Numbered from the stretch's first letter, positions 14,515 to 24,532 are shown. The stretch is DNA of 28,561 nt from DATHVR01 sp035461175 (GCA_035461175.1 DATHVR010000156.1:1-28561), one strand, 5' to 3'. Numbers and translations are program-made. The notes: generated by a model from the sequence alone, not told the origin.

Positions 14515-17457
14515 ATGTTCACGCGGACCCCACCGCCCGCCCGCAGCCAGGGTGACCGCCGTCGCGGTCTGACCTTCATCCTCGCCGGGATCGTCCTCGT
14601 CTATCTGGTGCTGACCGCGCTCGGCACCTTGTGGACCGACTTCCTGTGGTTCGACTCGGTCGGCTACTCCTCGGTGTGGACCAAGCGATGGACGATGGGG
14701 ATCGCACTGGGGGCGGTCGGAGCCGTGTTCGCCGGCTTGGTGATCTGGGTGAACCTCTACCTGGCCGACCGGCTCGGACCCAGATTCTTTCCCCCCGACC
14801 TGGCCGAAGAAGAGGAGCTCGTGGCCCGGTTTCGCAATTGGTCCGAGGGGCGGGCGGGACGGATCCGCCTGCTGGCGGCGGCGGTCATGGGGCTGTTCGT
14901 GGGTGTCGGGATCGCCGCCTGGAGGGACAACGTCTTCCTCTACCTGTCCCGCCAGGAGTTCGGGCTGGCCGATCCGATCTTCTCCCTCGACGTCGGCTTC
15001 TACATGTTCGAATTCCCGCTCATCGACGCCGCCCTGGGGTGGTTGTTCAACCTGATCGCCGCCGCCGCCGTCCTCACCGCCCTGGCCCACTACCTCAACG
15101 GAGCCATCCGGATCCGCCGGGGATCGCTCCCCACCTTCTCGTCGGGGGCGAAGATCCATCTCTCGATCCTGCTTGCCCTCCTGGCGTTGGTCCGGGCTGC
15201 CATGTACCGGATGGACGCCCTCGGCCTCCTGTTCTCCGGCCGCCAGGGCGACTCGTTCTTCGGTCCCGGCTACACCGACGTCCACGCCCGCTTGCCCGCC
15301 CTCAACTTGCTGATGGCGATCGCCGTGGTGGCGGCCGTTATCTTCCTGGTCAACGTCACCCGTCCCGGCTGGATCCTGGCGCTGACCGTGGTGGCAGGGT
15401 GGGTGGTGGTCTCGGTGGCCGCCCTGCTGATCTATCCGGCCGTGATCGACCGCCTCCAGGTTCAGCCCCAGCCGCTGGAGCGGGAGTCGGAATACATCGC
15501 CAACAACATCCGCTTCACCCGGATCGCCTACGGTCTCGACGAGGTCGAAGTGCGGGACTTCCCCGCCGCCCGCAGCCTGACCGGCGATGACATCGAGGCC
15601 AATGCACTCACGATCGACAACCTGCGCCTGTGGGACACCCTGGTCTTGCCTCGCACCTACCAGAACCTCCAGGAGATTCGGCCCTACTACACCCTCGAGA
15701 TGGTGGACACCGACCGCTACATGATCGACGGTGAGCCCACCCAGGCGATGATCGCCGTCCGGGAACTCGACGAGGCCAACCTGGAACGGACCGACTGGCA
15801 GAACACCCGTCTGATCTACACCCATGGGCTGGGGGCGGTCGTGAGCCAGGCCAACCGGGTCGAGCTGCCCGACGGGCAACCCGACTTCCTCCTCTCCGAT
15901 CTTCCTCCGGAAGAGGAGGTGGAGCGCCTGCAGCTCGACCAGCCCCGGATCTATTTCGGCGAGACCTATGCCCCGAGCCGCCCCGTGCTCGTCAAGACCG
16001 GCGACAGCGCCCAAGAAGTCGACATGCCCGTGGGGGGCGAGGGGATCCAGACCTACGAATACGAGGGCGAGGCCGGGGTCGACCTGGGGAGTATTTGGCG
16101 GCGAGTCGCCTTCGCCTTTCGCTACCGCGACCTCAACCTGCTCATCTCCGGCCAGATCCGTCCCGAGAGCCGGGTGCTGGTCCAGCGCAACGTCAAGGCC
16201 ATCACCTCCGACCTGGCTCCATTCCTGGAAGTGGACTCGGACCCATATCCGGTCATCACCGATGGCCGTGTGATGTGGGTGATCGACCTCTACACCTCGA
16301 GCGGGTATTTCCCCTATTCCCAGCCCATCACCCAGAACCTGCGCCGGCGCCTGCCGGTGTCGACCGACCTCAGCAACGGCCTCAGCTATCTCTCCAGTTC
16401 GGTCAAGGCGACCGTCGACGCCTACGACGGCACGGTCAACTTCTACGTCGTCGATGATTCCGATCCCCTGATCCGGGCCTGGCAGGAGACCTATCCCGAT
16501 CTCTTCCGGGACGGCGCCGAGATGCCCGAGCAACTCCAGGAACACCTCCGGTATCCCCAGGACATGTTCCGGGTTCAGGGCGAGTTGTGGCTGGACTACC
16601 ACATGAACGAGCCGTCGGAGTTCTTCACCCGCAACGACGCCTGGACCGTTCCCCCCGATCCCGCCACCATCCGCCGGGGCCAGTTCCCGGGAGCCGAGTT
16701 GCTGATCGGCGACGGCATTGCCGTCGGCGGCCAGCAGCAGCATCTGCGCGAGATGCTCCCTTACTACCTCCTCACCCGCCTGCCGGGTGATCCGGAGCTC
16801 TCCTATGTCCTGTTGCAGCCGTTCAACCCTCGTGACAAGCCGAATATGTCTTCCTTCCTGGTTGCCAAGGCCCCGGGGGTGGAGGAAACCGGGCCACTGA
16901 TCGACTTCCGGATGCCCCAGGGCATCCTCGTCGGCGGCACCGGCCAGATCGGCGACCGCATCCAGCAGAACGATGAGATCGCCGCCCAGTTCACGCTCTG
17001 GAGCCAGCGCGGGTCGGATGTGATCCAGGGCGACATTCTGTTGGTGCCGATCGAAGACTCGCTCATGTATGTGCAGCCGATCTATCTGCAGTCGACCGAA
17101 GCGGGAGGCTTCCCCGAGTTCCGGCGGGTAGTGGTCGTCTTCGGCGACCGCATCGAATGGGCCCCCACCCTCGACGAGGCGCTGGCGGAGGTGTTCGACC
17201 TCGAGGCACCTGAGCCCGGCCCGGGTGAGCCTGACGAGCCCGACGAGCCCGACGAAGAACCGCCTTCCATCCCGGGCAGTGTCCAGGAATTGCTCGACCA
17301 GGCGGCGGCCAAGCTCGAGGAGGCGGATGCCGCCCTGCGGGCCGGAAACCTGGGCGACTATCAGCGCCTGGTCGAGGAAGCATCGGCACTGATCCAGCAG
17401 GCGCGGGAGGCGGGAGCCACCGACCTGGAGGCGGCACTCCGCCCTCCACTGCCCTGA
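14515..17457 (+). CDS. UPF0182 family large membrane protein
   Basis: This 980-aa COG1615/UPF0182 protein has normal length for the family. About seven hydrophobic helices fill the first 320 residues, including segments near 19-40, 62-84 and 120-140. A large extracytoplasmic domain (about 325-890) follows. A Gly/Pro/Glu/Asp linker (about 897-925, with 9-bp DNA repeats encoding EPD) leads to a C-terminal helical hairpin (about 930-975). Biochemical function is unknown for the family. The conserved neighbourhood with a Lon-like PDZ protease and DUF2342 (Rv3193c-Rv3195 in M. tuberculosis) suggests an envelope process. Here a DivIVA-like gene is inserted between the protease and this gene. It appears to have its own leaderless promoter (TACAAT at 14500). 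Confidence 0.95.
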   Translation: MFTRTPPPARSQGDRRRGLTFILAGIVLVYLVLTALGTLWTDFLWFDSVGYSSVWTKRWTMGIALGAVGAVFAGLVIWVNLYLADRLGPRFFPPDLAEEEELVARFRNWSEGRAGRIRLLAAAVMGLFVGVGIAAWRDNVFLYLSRQEFGLADPIFSLDVGFYMFEFPLIDAALGWLFNLIAAAAVLTALAHYLNGAIRIRRGSLPTFSSGAKIHLSILLALLALVRAAMYRMDALGLLFSGRQGDSFFGPGYTDVHARLPALNLLMAIAVVAAVIFLVNVTRPGWILALTVVAGWVVVSVAALLIYPAVIDRLQVQPQPLERESEYIANNIRFTRIAYGLDEVEVRDFPAARSLTGDDIEANALTIDNLRLWDTLVLPRTYQNLQEIRPYYTLEMVDTDRYMIDGEPTQAMIAVRELDEANLERTDWQNTRLIYTHGLGAVVSQANRVELPDGQPDFLLSDLPPEEEVERLQLDQPRIYFGETYAPSRPVLVKTGDSAQEVDMPVGGEGIQTYEYEGEAGVDLGSIWRRVAFAFRYRDLNLLISGQIRPESRVLVQRNVKAITSDLAPFLEVDSDPYPVITDGRVMWVIDLYTSSGYFPYSQPITQNLRRRLPVSTDLSNGLSYLSSSVKATVDAYDGTVNFYVVDDSDPLIRAWQETYPDLFRDGAEMPEQLQEHLRYPQDMFRVQGELWLDYHMNEPSEFFTRNDAWTVPPDPATIRRGQFPGAELLIGDGIAVGGQQQHLREMLPYYLLTRLPGDPELSYVLLQPFNPRDKPNMSSFLVAKAPGVEETGPLIDFRMPQGILVGGTGQIGDRIQQNDEIAAQFTLWSQRGSDVIQGDILLVPIEDSLMYVQPIYLQSTEAGGFPEFRRVVVVFGDRIEWAPTLDEALAEVFDLEAPEPGPGEPDEPDEPDEEPPSIPGSVQELLDQAAAKLEEADAALRAGNLGDYQRLVEEASALIQQAREAGATDLEAALRPPLP

Positions 17458-17462
17458 GGGCA

Positions 17463-17933
17463 ATGGGCGCACCGGTCATCCTCGAGGTCGACCCCGAGGA
17501 TCCCCGGGCCGTGTACGCGGTGGGGGAGTACGGGGCGGAGCTGGAGCGGGTGCTGGGGTTTGCCGCCATCTCGGTGACCGTGACCGGACAGGAGCACTAC
17601 CGCCGTCCCCATGGTGCCTTCTTCATCGTCGAGATGGAGGGACAGGTGATGGGGTGCGGCGCCGTCCGCACCATCACCCTCCCCGACGGGTCGCGGGCGG
17701 CCGAGATGAAGCGGATGTGGCTGGCGCCCGGGCTGCGGGGGAGAGGGGTGGGGCGGGATCTGCTCCACCGACTGCACGCCGCCGGCCGGGAGTTGGGTCA
17801 CCACCGGGCGGTGCTCGACAGCCGCCGGGAGCTGGAACCAGCCCTGCGTCTGTATGGTGCCGCCGGCTACGAGGAGGTGCCTCCTTTCAACGACAACCCC
17901 GACGCCACCGTGTGGATGGCGCGCACGCTGTAG
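17463..17933 (+). CDS. GNAT family N-acetyltransferase
   Basis: This 156-aa GNAT-fold protein should transfer an acyl group from acetyl-CoA to an amine, acceptor unknown. The acetyl-CoA pyrophosphate-binding motif A, LRGRGVGRDLL (about 91-101), follows the beta4 strand AEMKRMWLAP. The C-terminal motif B ends LYGAAGYEEVP with a conserved Tyr at 121. It starts 5 bp after the UPF0182 stop, so it is probably co-transcribed. No clear Shine-Dalgarno sequence is visible, consistent with reinitiation after the upstream stop. Confidence 0.9.
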   Translation: MGAPVILEVDPEDPRAVYAVGEYGAELERVLGFAAISVTVTGQEHYRRPHGAFFIVEMEGQVMGCGAVRTITLPDGSRAAEMKRMWLAPGLRGRGVGRDLLHRLHAAGRELGHHRAVLDSRRELEPALRLYGAAGYEEVPPFNDNPDATVWMARTL

Positions 17934-17985
17934 CGACGTGAGCAGAAATATGAAACGTGTCGCACCCTTCAGGCATCTTGTGGAT

Positions 17986-18168
17986 ATGGAACAGACTTTG
18001 TCCACTCTCCTCACCGCGCTGGCCGTACTGGCGGGAGCCGTGTTCGTGGCGTCCGGTGTCTTCTCGCTGGTGGCGCTGTGGCAGGGTGACCTGCTCGAAC
18101 CCGACCGGCGGGTGGCGACGGCGCCCGGGGATGGGGCGGCCACCCCGTTCCGATCCGACCGACGCTGA
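17986..18168 (+). CDS. Small single-pass membrane protein
   Basis: A 60-aa protein with one hydrophobic helix (about 8-35, TALAVLAGAVFVASGVFSLV) and a polar Asp/Arg/Gly-rich tail. I do not recognise a family. The ATG at 17986 leaves only a few polar residues before the helix. An ATG at 17950 would add 12. Neither has a strong ribosome-binding site, and CATCTT at 17973 sits 7 nt before 17986 as a possible leaderless -10. It ends 3 bp before the convergent stop of the ABC-F gene. The membrane segment and codon pattern support it as real, with moderate confidence. Confidence 0.5.
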   Translation: MEQTLSTLLTALAVLAGAVFVASGVFSLVALWQGDLLEPDRRVATAPGDGAATPFRSDRR

Positions 18169-18171
18169 AGG

Positions 18172-19656
<1,485 letters not shown>

Positions 19657-19796
19657 GGTGGCACCTCGCGGGTGGCGGGCGGAAACAAGGCTGGGTTCAC
19701 CGTGTCGAGATCAAGCTACTCCTGGGGTGGCTGGGGCCAGGTTACGAGGGCGCCGGGCGACGTGTCTGCCAATTTCCCGCCTCCTCTGGACGGCGG
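19657..19796. other. Spacer upstream of the ABC-F gene, no gene seen
   Basis: About 140 bases between the ABC-F start and the hairpin at 19797. It probably contains the ABC-F promoter and leader. ABC-F resistance genes often have attenuator leaders, but I see no clear leader peptide with a terminator here, and no tRNA-like fold. Confidence 0.4.
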
Positions 19797-19824
19797 CGTG
19801 GGGCCGTCATTCGACGGCCCCACG
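19797..19824 (-). terminator. Strong hairpin terminator after the small tail-anchored gene
   Basis: CGTGGGGCCGTC (19797-19808) and GACGGCCCCACG (19813-19824) form a perfect 12-bp stem with a 4-nt loop. It lies 23 nt downstream of the minus-strand stop at 19848. There is no U-tract, as is common in high-GC actinobacteria. Confidence 0.7.
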
Positions 19825-19847
19825 AAGCGGTCATCCCAGGTTCCAGG

Positions 19848-20033
19848 TCAGACGAGCCAGACGATCAGGGCGATGATGGCGGCCACCAGCAGCACCGCCA
19901 TGACCATCGTGGCGACCGGGGTGCGCCGCTGGGCGGGGGTGCGGTCGACGCGGTCGTCGATCGTGGCCGGGTCGCCGTTGAAGTCCTTCTCGGTGGCGAG
20001 GGGATCGTTGGGCCGGTAGTCGGAAGGCATCAT
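19848..20033 (-). CDS. Small tail-anchored membrane protein
   Basis: A 61-aa protein with a polar, Asp/Pro/Arg-rich N-terminal part and a single C-terminal hydrophobic helix (about 42-61, ending IIALIVWLV). It is thus a tail-anchored or single-pass protein with the N-terminus probably cytoplasmic. I do not recognise a family. Tandem ATGs begin at 20033 and 20030. AAGGAG lies about 8-9 nt upstream of the first, which I chose. An upstream in-frame start at 20075 would precede this ribosome-binding site and is unlikely. It is divergent from GAPDH, and the shared 127-bp region contains TGTCGAG twice (20050 and 20061). Confidence 0.7.
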   Translation of the reverse strand: MMPSDYRPNDPLATEKDFNGDPATIDDRVDRTPAQRRTPVATMVMAVLLVAAIIALIVWLV

Positions 20034-20160
20034 GGGAGTCTCTCCTTGGTGTCGAGTCGATGTCGAGCCCCCCAACTACCCCGGGATCGCATCTCCGAAA
20101 CCCGCATGAGCCGTAGAAGCACCAGGGGGCTAGCTTGGGAGCGACGAACAGAAAGGGACT

Positions 20161-21165
20161 ATGACTCGTATCGCCATCAACGGATTCGGACGCATCGGAC
20201 GCTGCTCGTTCAAGCAGTTCGTAGCCGACGATCGTTTCGAAGTGGTGGGTATCAACGACCTCGCCGATCTCGACGAACTCGCTTACCTGCTCAAGTACGA
20301 CTCGGTGCACGGCTGGTACCCGCGCAAGGTGTCGACCGAGGACGGTCATCTCGTGGTCGACGACCACAAGATCCCCTTCAGCCAGGAACGGGATCCGGCT
20401 GCCCTGCCCTGGGGCGACCTGGGAGTCGATGTCGTGGTCGAGGCCACCGGCGCCCTCCGGTCCCGGGAGGACGCCGCCGGTCACCTCGAGGCAGGAGCGA
20501 AGCGGGTGGTCATCTCGGCCCCCTCCGACGACGCCGATGCCATTTTCGTCTACGGGGTCAACGACGAGACCTTCGATCCCGAACAGCACTATGTGATCTC
20601 CAACGCCTCCTGCACCACCAACTGCCTGGCGCCGGTGGCCAAAGTGCTGTCCGACTCCTTCGGCATCGAATTCCTGATGATGTCGACCATCCACGCCTAT
20701 ACCGCCAGCCAGACCCTGATGGACACCCCCACCCGCAAGCGTCGCCGGGGCCGGGCAGCCGCCGTCTCGATCATCCCCACCACCACCGGGGCCGCTAAGG
20801 CCACCGGCAAGGTGATCCCCGAACTCGACGGCAAGCTGGACGGAATGGCCTTTCGTGTTCCGGTGGAGGACGGCTCGGTCACCGACATCACCGCCCACCT
20901 CAGTCGCGGGGTCACGGTGGAGGAGGTCCATGCCGCTCTGGCCGAGGCGGCCGGCGGAAGAATGCGGGGAGTTTTGCGGCTCACCGACGAGGCGCTGGTT
21001 TCCCGGGACATCATCGGCGACCCGCATTCCTCGGTCGTCGACACCCTCTCCACCATGCTGCTCCGGGACGACGTGGTGAAGATCGTGTCCTGGTACGACA
21101 ACGAGTGGGGCTACTCGGCCCGCATGGTCGACATCTCGGCGGTGGTGGCCGGCCAGGGAGCCTGA
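20161..21165 (+). CDS. gap: Glyceraldehyde-3-phosphate dehydrogenase, type I
   Basis: This 334-aa enzyme oxidises glyceraldehyde-3-phosphate to 1,3-bisphosphoglycerate in glycolysis. The Rossmann motif INGFGRIGR (6-14), Asp33 after beta2 (GINDLAD, favouring NAD+ over NADP+), catalytic Cys151 in SNASCTTNC and His178 in HAYT are all intact, as is the closing WYDNEWGY. The S-loop contains an unusually basic TRKRRRGRAAA (191-201) where DLRRARAAA is usual. AAAGGG 4 nt before the ATG supports the start. TAGCTT at 20131 is a possible -10. No pgk or tpi gene follows, so it stands apart from a glycolytic cluster. Confidence 0.96.
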   Translation: MTRIAINGFGRIGRCSFKQFVADDRFEVVGINDLADLDELAYLLKYDSVHGWYPRKVSTEDGHLVVDDHKIPFSQERDPAALPWGDLGVDVVVEATGALRSREDAAGHLEAGAKRVVISAPSDDADAIFVYGVNDETFDPEQHYVISNASCTTNCLAPVAKVLSDSFGIEFLMMSTIHAYTASQTLMDTPTRKRRRGRAAAVSIIPTTTGAAKATGKVIPELDGKLDGMAFRVPVEDGSVTDITAHLSRGVTVEEVHAALAEAAGGRMRGVLRLTDEALVSRDIIGDPHSSVVDTLSTMLLRDDVVKIVSWYDNEWGYSARMVDISAVVAGQGA

Positions 21166-21173
21166 CCGGCCAC
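21145..21173. terminator. Hairpin between convergent GAPDH and membrane-protein genes
   Basis: GTGGCCGG (21145-21152) pairs with CCGGCCAC (21166-21173) over 8 bp with a 13-nt loop. It spans the GAPDH stop and ends 2 bp before the opposing stop, so it could serve both genes. Confidence 0.4.
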
Positions 21174-21175
21174 GC

Positions 21176-22063
21176 TCAACGTGTCCTGAACAGGGGGACG
21201 TAGACGACGACGGCGATGGCCAGGGCGATCAGGGCGAACACGCCGAAGGCGATGGTGTTGGCCCACGAGGCGGCCGGGTCGTTCTCGATCTGCATCACGA
21301 TCGCCATCCCCGCAACGGAGGCGCCGAGGAGGGCGAACCAGCCGGTGGCGGCGTACTTCGCCTTGTGGGCCCACGGCAGGTTGCGGATGACGCCGATTCC
21401 GATGGCGATCAGGGCCGGAACGACGATTCCGAGGTCCATGAACTTGACCAGCCAGAAAACGCCGGGGTCGGCCAGGTACTCGGTGGATGTGGGATCGCCC
21501 CCCATCACGTCCATCAGCCCGGGCAGGTGCAGTCCCCCCAGCAGGAAAAGGGCCACCACGAAGAAGAAGATCCCCATCGAAAGGTCGGTCCGGCGCGAGG
21601 TGGGGGGCAAGGCGAGCGGATTCACCACCGCCCACGACTGGAAGATGACCAGGGCGGCGAGGATGAAGAGGGCGATGAAGAGGGGGAAGAAAGCCTCGCT
21701 GGTGCCGTCATAACGCCGGAAGTCACCGCCCAAAGCGAGCTGGACATACGTGTAGAGGGCATAGGCCGCCGGTCCGAGGGCGAGGACCGGTCCGGCGATG
21801 TGCTCTCGCAGCGCCAGGATCCCGGCCAGGATGCTGACCGGTGCCACCAGGCCGAGGGCGGCGATATCGCCCCCGCGGATCTGCTCGATCGCCCCCGAGG
21901 AGGCATGGTATTCGATCACCCCGAAGCCCAGCGGTCCGAGGAGTGCCACCGCCGCCGCCCCCAGCCCGAGAACGATCAGACCGATCCCGAGCGAAACCGG
22001 ATGGGCGTTGCCGTGCCACTTGGCCGTCAGGGCTTCCTTTCCACGCGTCCGATTGCGAAACAT
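21176..22063 (-). CDS. Multi-pass membrane protein of unknown function
   Basis: A 295-aa protein with about seven to eight hydrophobic helices and short loops. A basic N-terminus (MFRNRTRGKEALTAKW) precedes the first helix. An Asp/Tyr-containing loop (GGDFRRYDGTSEAFF) and a second loop (MGGDPTSTEYLADPG) are the main polar parts. I do not recognise a family. I chose the ATG at 22063 because GGAG lies 6 nt upstream in GGAGAAAAGG. An ATG at 22084 would add seven residues and has no good ribosome-binding site. It faces GAPDH tail to tail and is divergent from the small-protein/MFS operon. Confidence 0.8.
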   Translation of the reverse strand: MFRNRTRGKEALTAKWHGNAHPVSLGIGLIVLGLGAAAVALLGPLGFGVIEYHASSGAIEQIRGGDIAALGLVAPVSILAGILALREHIAGPVLALGPAAYALYTYVQLALGGDFRRYDGTSEAFFPLFIALFILAALVIFQSWAVVNPLALPPTSRRTDLSMGIFFFVVALFLLGGLHLPGLMDVMGGDPTSTEYLADPGVFWLVKFMDLGIVVPALIAIGIGVIRNLPWAHKAKYAATGWFALLGASVAGMAIVMQIENDPAASWANTIAFGVFALIALAIAVVVYVPLFRTR

Positions 22064-22148
22064 CCTTTTCTCCAGTTGGCTCATCCCGACTTTGGCACAC
22101 GGGGAGACCCTACGGCCAGGGCCGATCGTCCCTGAGTTAGGGCCGCTC

Positions 22149-22160
22149 GCCCCCGGGGGC
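22149..22160. promoter_or_regulatory. 12-bp palindrome in the divergent intergenic region
   Basis: GCCCCCGGGGGC is a perfect palindrome in the 170-bp region between divergent genes. TACCCT at 22171 could be a -10 for the plus-strand operon. A role as operator is only a possibility. Confidence 0.3.
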
Positions 22161-22233
22161 TCGGGCCGAAGTACCCTGGCGCCCTCCCGGAATCTACTCC
22201 ACCCTGGGGGAGCCGCGTCGAAAGGGAGCATTT

Positions 22234-22407
22234 GTGAAAGGCGCCTGGGCCGGGTCCGGGATCGCCCTCGGGGCCGGCATCGGAATCATTTTCGGGCTGT
22301 TGCTGCTGGGTGACAATTGGTTCTTCGCCCCCATCATCGGGGCCGCGGTCGGCCTGCTGATCGGGGCGATCGTCGACGCCCAGTCCGGCGACAACCGGGA
22401 CGAGTGA
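22234..22407 (+). CDS. Small two-helix glycine-rich membrane protein
   Basis: A 57-aa protein starting GTG AAA GGC, with two hydrophobic Gly/Ile/Leu segments (about 7-26 and 31-47) separated by GDNWFFAP and a polar tail SGDNRDE. GGGAG lies about 7 nt upstream of the GTG. Its TGA overlaps the GTG of the next gene in a GTGA junction, which strongly supports it as real and translated. The Gly-zipper-like helices resemble small membrane proteins annotated only as hypothetical; no function is assigned. It is the first gene of the chain that runs to 27825. Confidence 0.75.
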   Translation: MKGAWAGSGIALGAGIGIIFGLLLLGDNWFFAPIIGAAVGLLIGAIVDAQSGDNRDE

Positions 22408-23669
22408 CCGCGACCCCACCTCCGCCCGGTCGACCGGTCCGTCTGCTCGGCTATCTCGCCTACATCGGATTGCTGACGGCGGGCTACTACTACAACCTCA
22501 CCTTTGTGCAGTTGGGCATCATCGATCTCGGCACCCGCGGGGTGGGCCTGGATCGAGGCCAGGTCTCGGTGGCGATGGGCGGCCTTGCCCTGACGGCTTT
22601 CCTGGTGGCGGTGGCGACCGGGATGCTGATGGATCGCCTGCGCTGGAACGTCGACCTCCCGCTCAAGCTCCGGATTGTGTTTGGGGTGGTCGCCCTCCAG
22701 ACCGTCCTTACGCTCGTGGCCCCGTCGGTGGGGTCCCGGCCGTCGTTCGTCGTGTGGGTCCTCGGCTGTGCGATCGTGATCGGAGTCGGGATCCCGGTCA
22801 CCTTCGGGCTGATGCGTGACTTCATTCCGGTCCACCACCGCGGGCATGTGGCCGCCGTGGTGGCCGGATTGGCCTTCTTCGCTGCCGCCCTCTATCCCCG
22901 GGAGTGGCGGATGGGTGAGTTTGCCGCCGTCCTTTCGACCGCGATGATTCCCGCCACCATCGTCCTGGGAGTGATCGCCTTCGGCCGGTTCGCGATCGTC
23001 TCCGAACTGGGTCGGCTCCACGAATTACACGGGCCGGGTCGCTTCCGCCGTCCCGGGCCGGAGCGAGCCACTCCCGCCATGTTCTGGGGGCTGGTGGTCC
23101 TGATGTTCGCCGTCTTCTTCATCGACAGCCTCGGGTTCCTGCGCATCATCGAGGCCCCCGCTTACATCTCCACCTCCTGGCAGTCCCCGGACACGTCGGT
23201 TCGACTCTTCATCGGGATCAGCCATCTGGTGGGAGCGGTGATGGCTGGGGTGCTGTACACGGCATTCGGGCGTCGCTGGCTGATCGTGTGGGTGCTGGGA
23301 CTGTTCGCCTTCACCCACTTGCTCTACACCTCACACCTGAGTTCGGCTCCCTCGGGGATGGACCCGCCCCTGGTGCTACCTCTCTTTTATGTCCTGGCCG
23401 TCAGCTTCTACACCACCCTCAACTTCGCCCTGTGGCCGGATCTGTCCACCGCCGCCGACATCGGCACCCGTACCGCCCTCGGGGTGGGGATCGCCGGATG
23501 GCTGGCCTCGTTCCTCAGCACCGCCCTCGCCCTCTACTCCGAGAACGCCGAGGTGTCGCTGCTGGCCCATCTCAGGTATGTGAACGCTCTCGCCCTGCTG
23601 CTGGCGGTGGGCGTCCCGGTCGTCTTCTATGTGAACCGAATGCGATCTCTTGCCCGGAGCCCGGCATGA
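22404..23669 (+). CDS. MFS-like permease
   Basis: A 421-aa polytopic protein with about 11-12 hydrophobic helices in two halves joined by a polar stretch (HELHGPGRFRRPGPERATP, about residues 206-224). The first loop, near ATGMLMDRLRW, resembles the MFS motif A position but is weak, so this is MFS-like rather than a named subfamily. Substrate unknown. The GTG at 22404 overlaps the preceding stop by 4 nt. Earlier in-frame starts read through the small upstream gene and are rejected. The stop overlaps the next ATG in an ATGA junction. Confidence 0.8.
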   Translation: MTATPPPPGRPVRLLGYLAYIGLLTAGYYYNLTFVQLGIIDLGTRGVGLDRGQVSVAMGGLALTAFLVAVATGMLMDRLRWNVDLPLKLRIVFGVVALQTVLTLVAPSVGSRPSFVVWVLGCAIVIGVGIPVTFGLMRDFIPVHHRGHVAAVVAGLAFFAAALYPREWRMGEFAAVLSTAMIPATIVLGVIAFGRFAIVSELGRLHELHGPGRFRRPGPERATPAMFWGLVVLMFAVFFIDSLGFLRIIEAPAYISTSWQSPDTSVRLFIGISHLVGAVMAGVLYTAFGRRWLIVWVLGLFAFTHLLYTSHLSSAPSGMDPPLVLPLFYVLAVSFYTTLNFALWPDLSTAADIGTRTALGVGIAGWLASFLSTALALYSENAEVSLLAHLRYVNALALLLAVGVPVVFYVNRMRSLARSPA

Positions 23670-24532
23670 ACCTCGCCACGATTCCGCTTCTGGTCGTGGC
23701 CCTGTTCCTGATGACGACCGGAGACCAGCAGATCGACTCGGTGCAGTTGCTCATGACCGGGAGCCATGTCGTGAACGAGGAAGGCGGGGCGGTGCTGGTG
23801 GGGGAGTCCGCCGTCGAGATCCCGGCCGGAGTCTCGATCGAGGGCCCCGTTTACCAGGTGGGCGGAACCCTGGTCATCGAGGGCGAGGTACGAGGCGACG
23901 TGGTGCAACTGGCCGGTAGCCTGCGAATCGAAGACGGCGCCGTGGTGGGCGACGAACTGCGCTCGATCGGGGGACGGGAGACGGTTTCGGCCCAGGCCGT
24001 CGTCGGCCGCCGGACCGGTGTCGACCTGGTCCCTGCCGACCGGGGCCCGCTTGGTTCGATCGTCACCCTCGGCCTGCTCGCCGCCGCCCTCGCCCTGGTG
24101 GCCGGCCGCCTGGCCCGGACCCGCGCCTCGGCCCTCGGCCACGTCTCCGGGGCCATCGCCGAGCATCCGGTGATCGTGGTGACCGTCGGCACTCTGCTCA
24201 CCCTCACCGCCATCGCGCTGGTGGTGTTCATGGGCTTCACCCTGATCCTGATCCCGCTCGCCCTCGTCGTCGTCCTGGCCGGGGTGCTGGTGCTGGCCTA
24301 CGGGATCATGGCTCTCGGCCACCTGGTCGGCGGGTACCTCCCCGTCACGGGCCGGACCGCCACCGTCGTCGGGGTGATCGCGGCGGTGGTGCTGCTGCAA
24401 CTGCTGGGGCTCGTCCCCCTGGTCGGCGACCTGGCGGTGATCGCCGTGATGATGGCCGGGGTGGGGGCGGTGATCGTGACCTACTTCGGGGTCGTCCGCT
24501 TTCGGCCCGTAGACCTCCCGGACGGCCCGTGA
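23666..24532 (+). CDS. Bactofilin-like beta-helix protein with transmembrane domain
   Basis: A 288-aa protein with an N-terminal signal-like hydrophobic segment (about 3-17). A short beta-helix-like stretch follows (about 30-105), with alternating repeats such as GTLVIEGEVRGDVVQLAGSLRIEDGAVVGDEL read in two halves. It is reminiscent of bactofilin/polymer-forming domains. The C-terminal part (about 128-280) has four to five hydrophobic helices. The combination suggests an envelope scaffold or a membrane-tethered polymer-forming protein. This is inference from the repeat pattern, and the exact family is uncertain. The ATG at 23666 overlaps the permease stop by 4 nt and the stop overlaps a GTG at 24529, so it is translationally coupled on both sides. 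Confidence 0.75.
   Translation: MNLATIPLLVVALFLMTTGDQQIDSVQLLMTGSHVVNEEGGAVLVGESAVEIPAGVSIEGPVYQVGGTLVIEGEVRGDVVQLAGSLRIEDGAVVGDELRSIGGRETVSAQAVVGRRTGVDLVPADRGPLGSIVTLGLLAAALALVAGRLARTRASALGHVSGAIAEHPVIVVTVGTLLTLTAIALVVFMGFTLILIPLALVVVLAGVLVLAYGIMALGHLVGGYLPVTGRTATVVGVIAAVVLLQLLGLVPLVGDLAVIAVMMAGVGAVIVTYFGVVRFRPVDLPDGP

Noticed and set aside
14317..17472. A 1051-aa open frame antisense to UPF0182
   Set aside because: High GC makes long antisense frames by chance. The His/Gln/Gly/Asp-rich translation has no domain, and the plus strand encodes a clear family.
19657..19796. Possible tRNA or riboswitch upstream of the ABC-F gene
   Set aside because: No cloverleaf and no consistent T-loop or anticodon stem; no recognisable aptamer.
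20050..20067. TGTCGAG repeated at 11-bp spacing as an operator
   Set aside because: Only two short copies, overlapping a composition-biased stretch; not enough to call a binding site.
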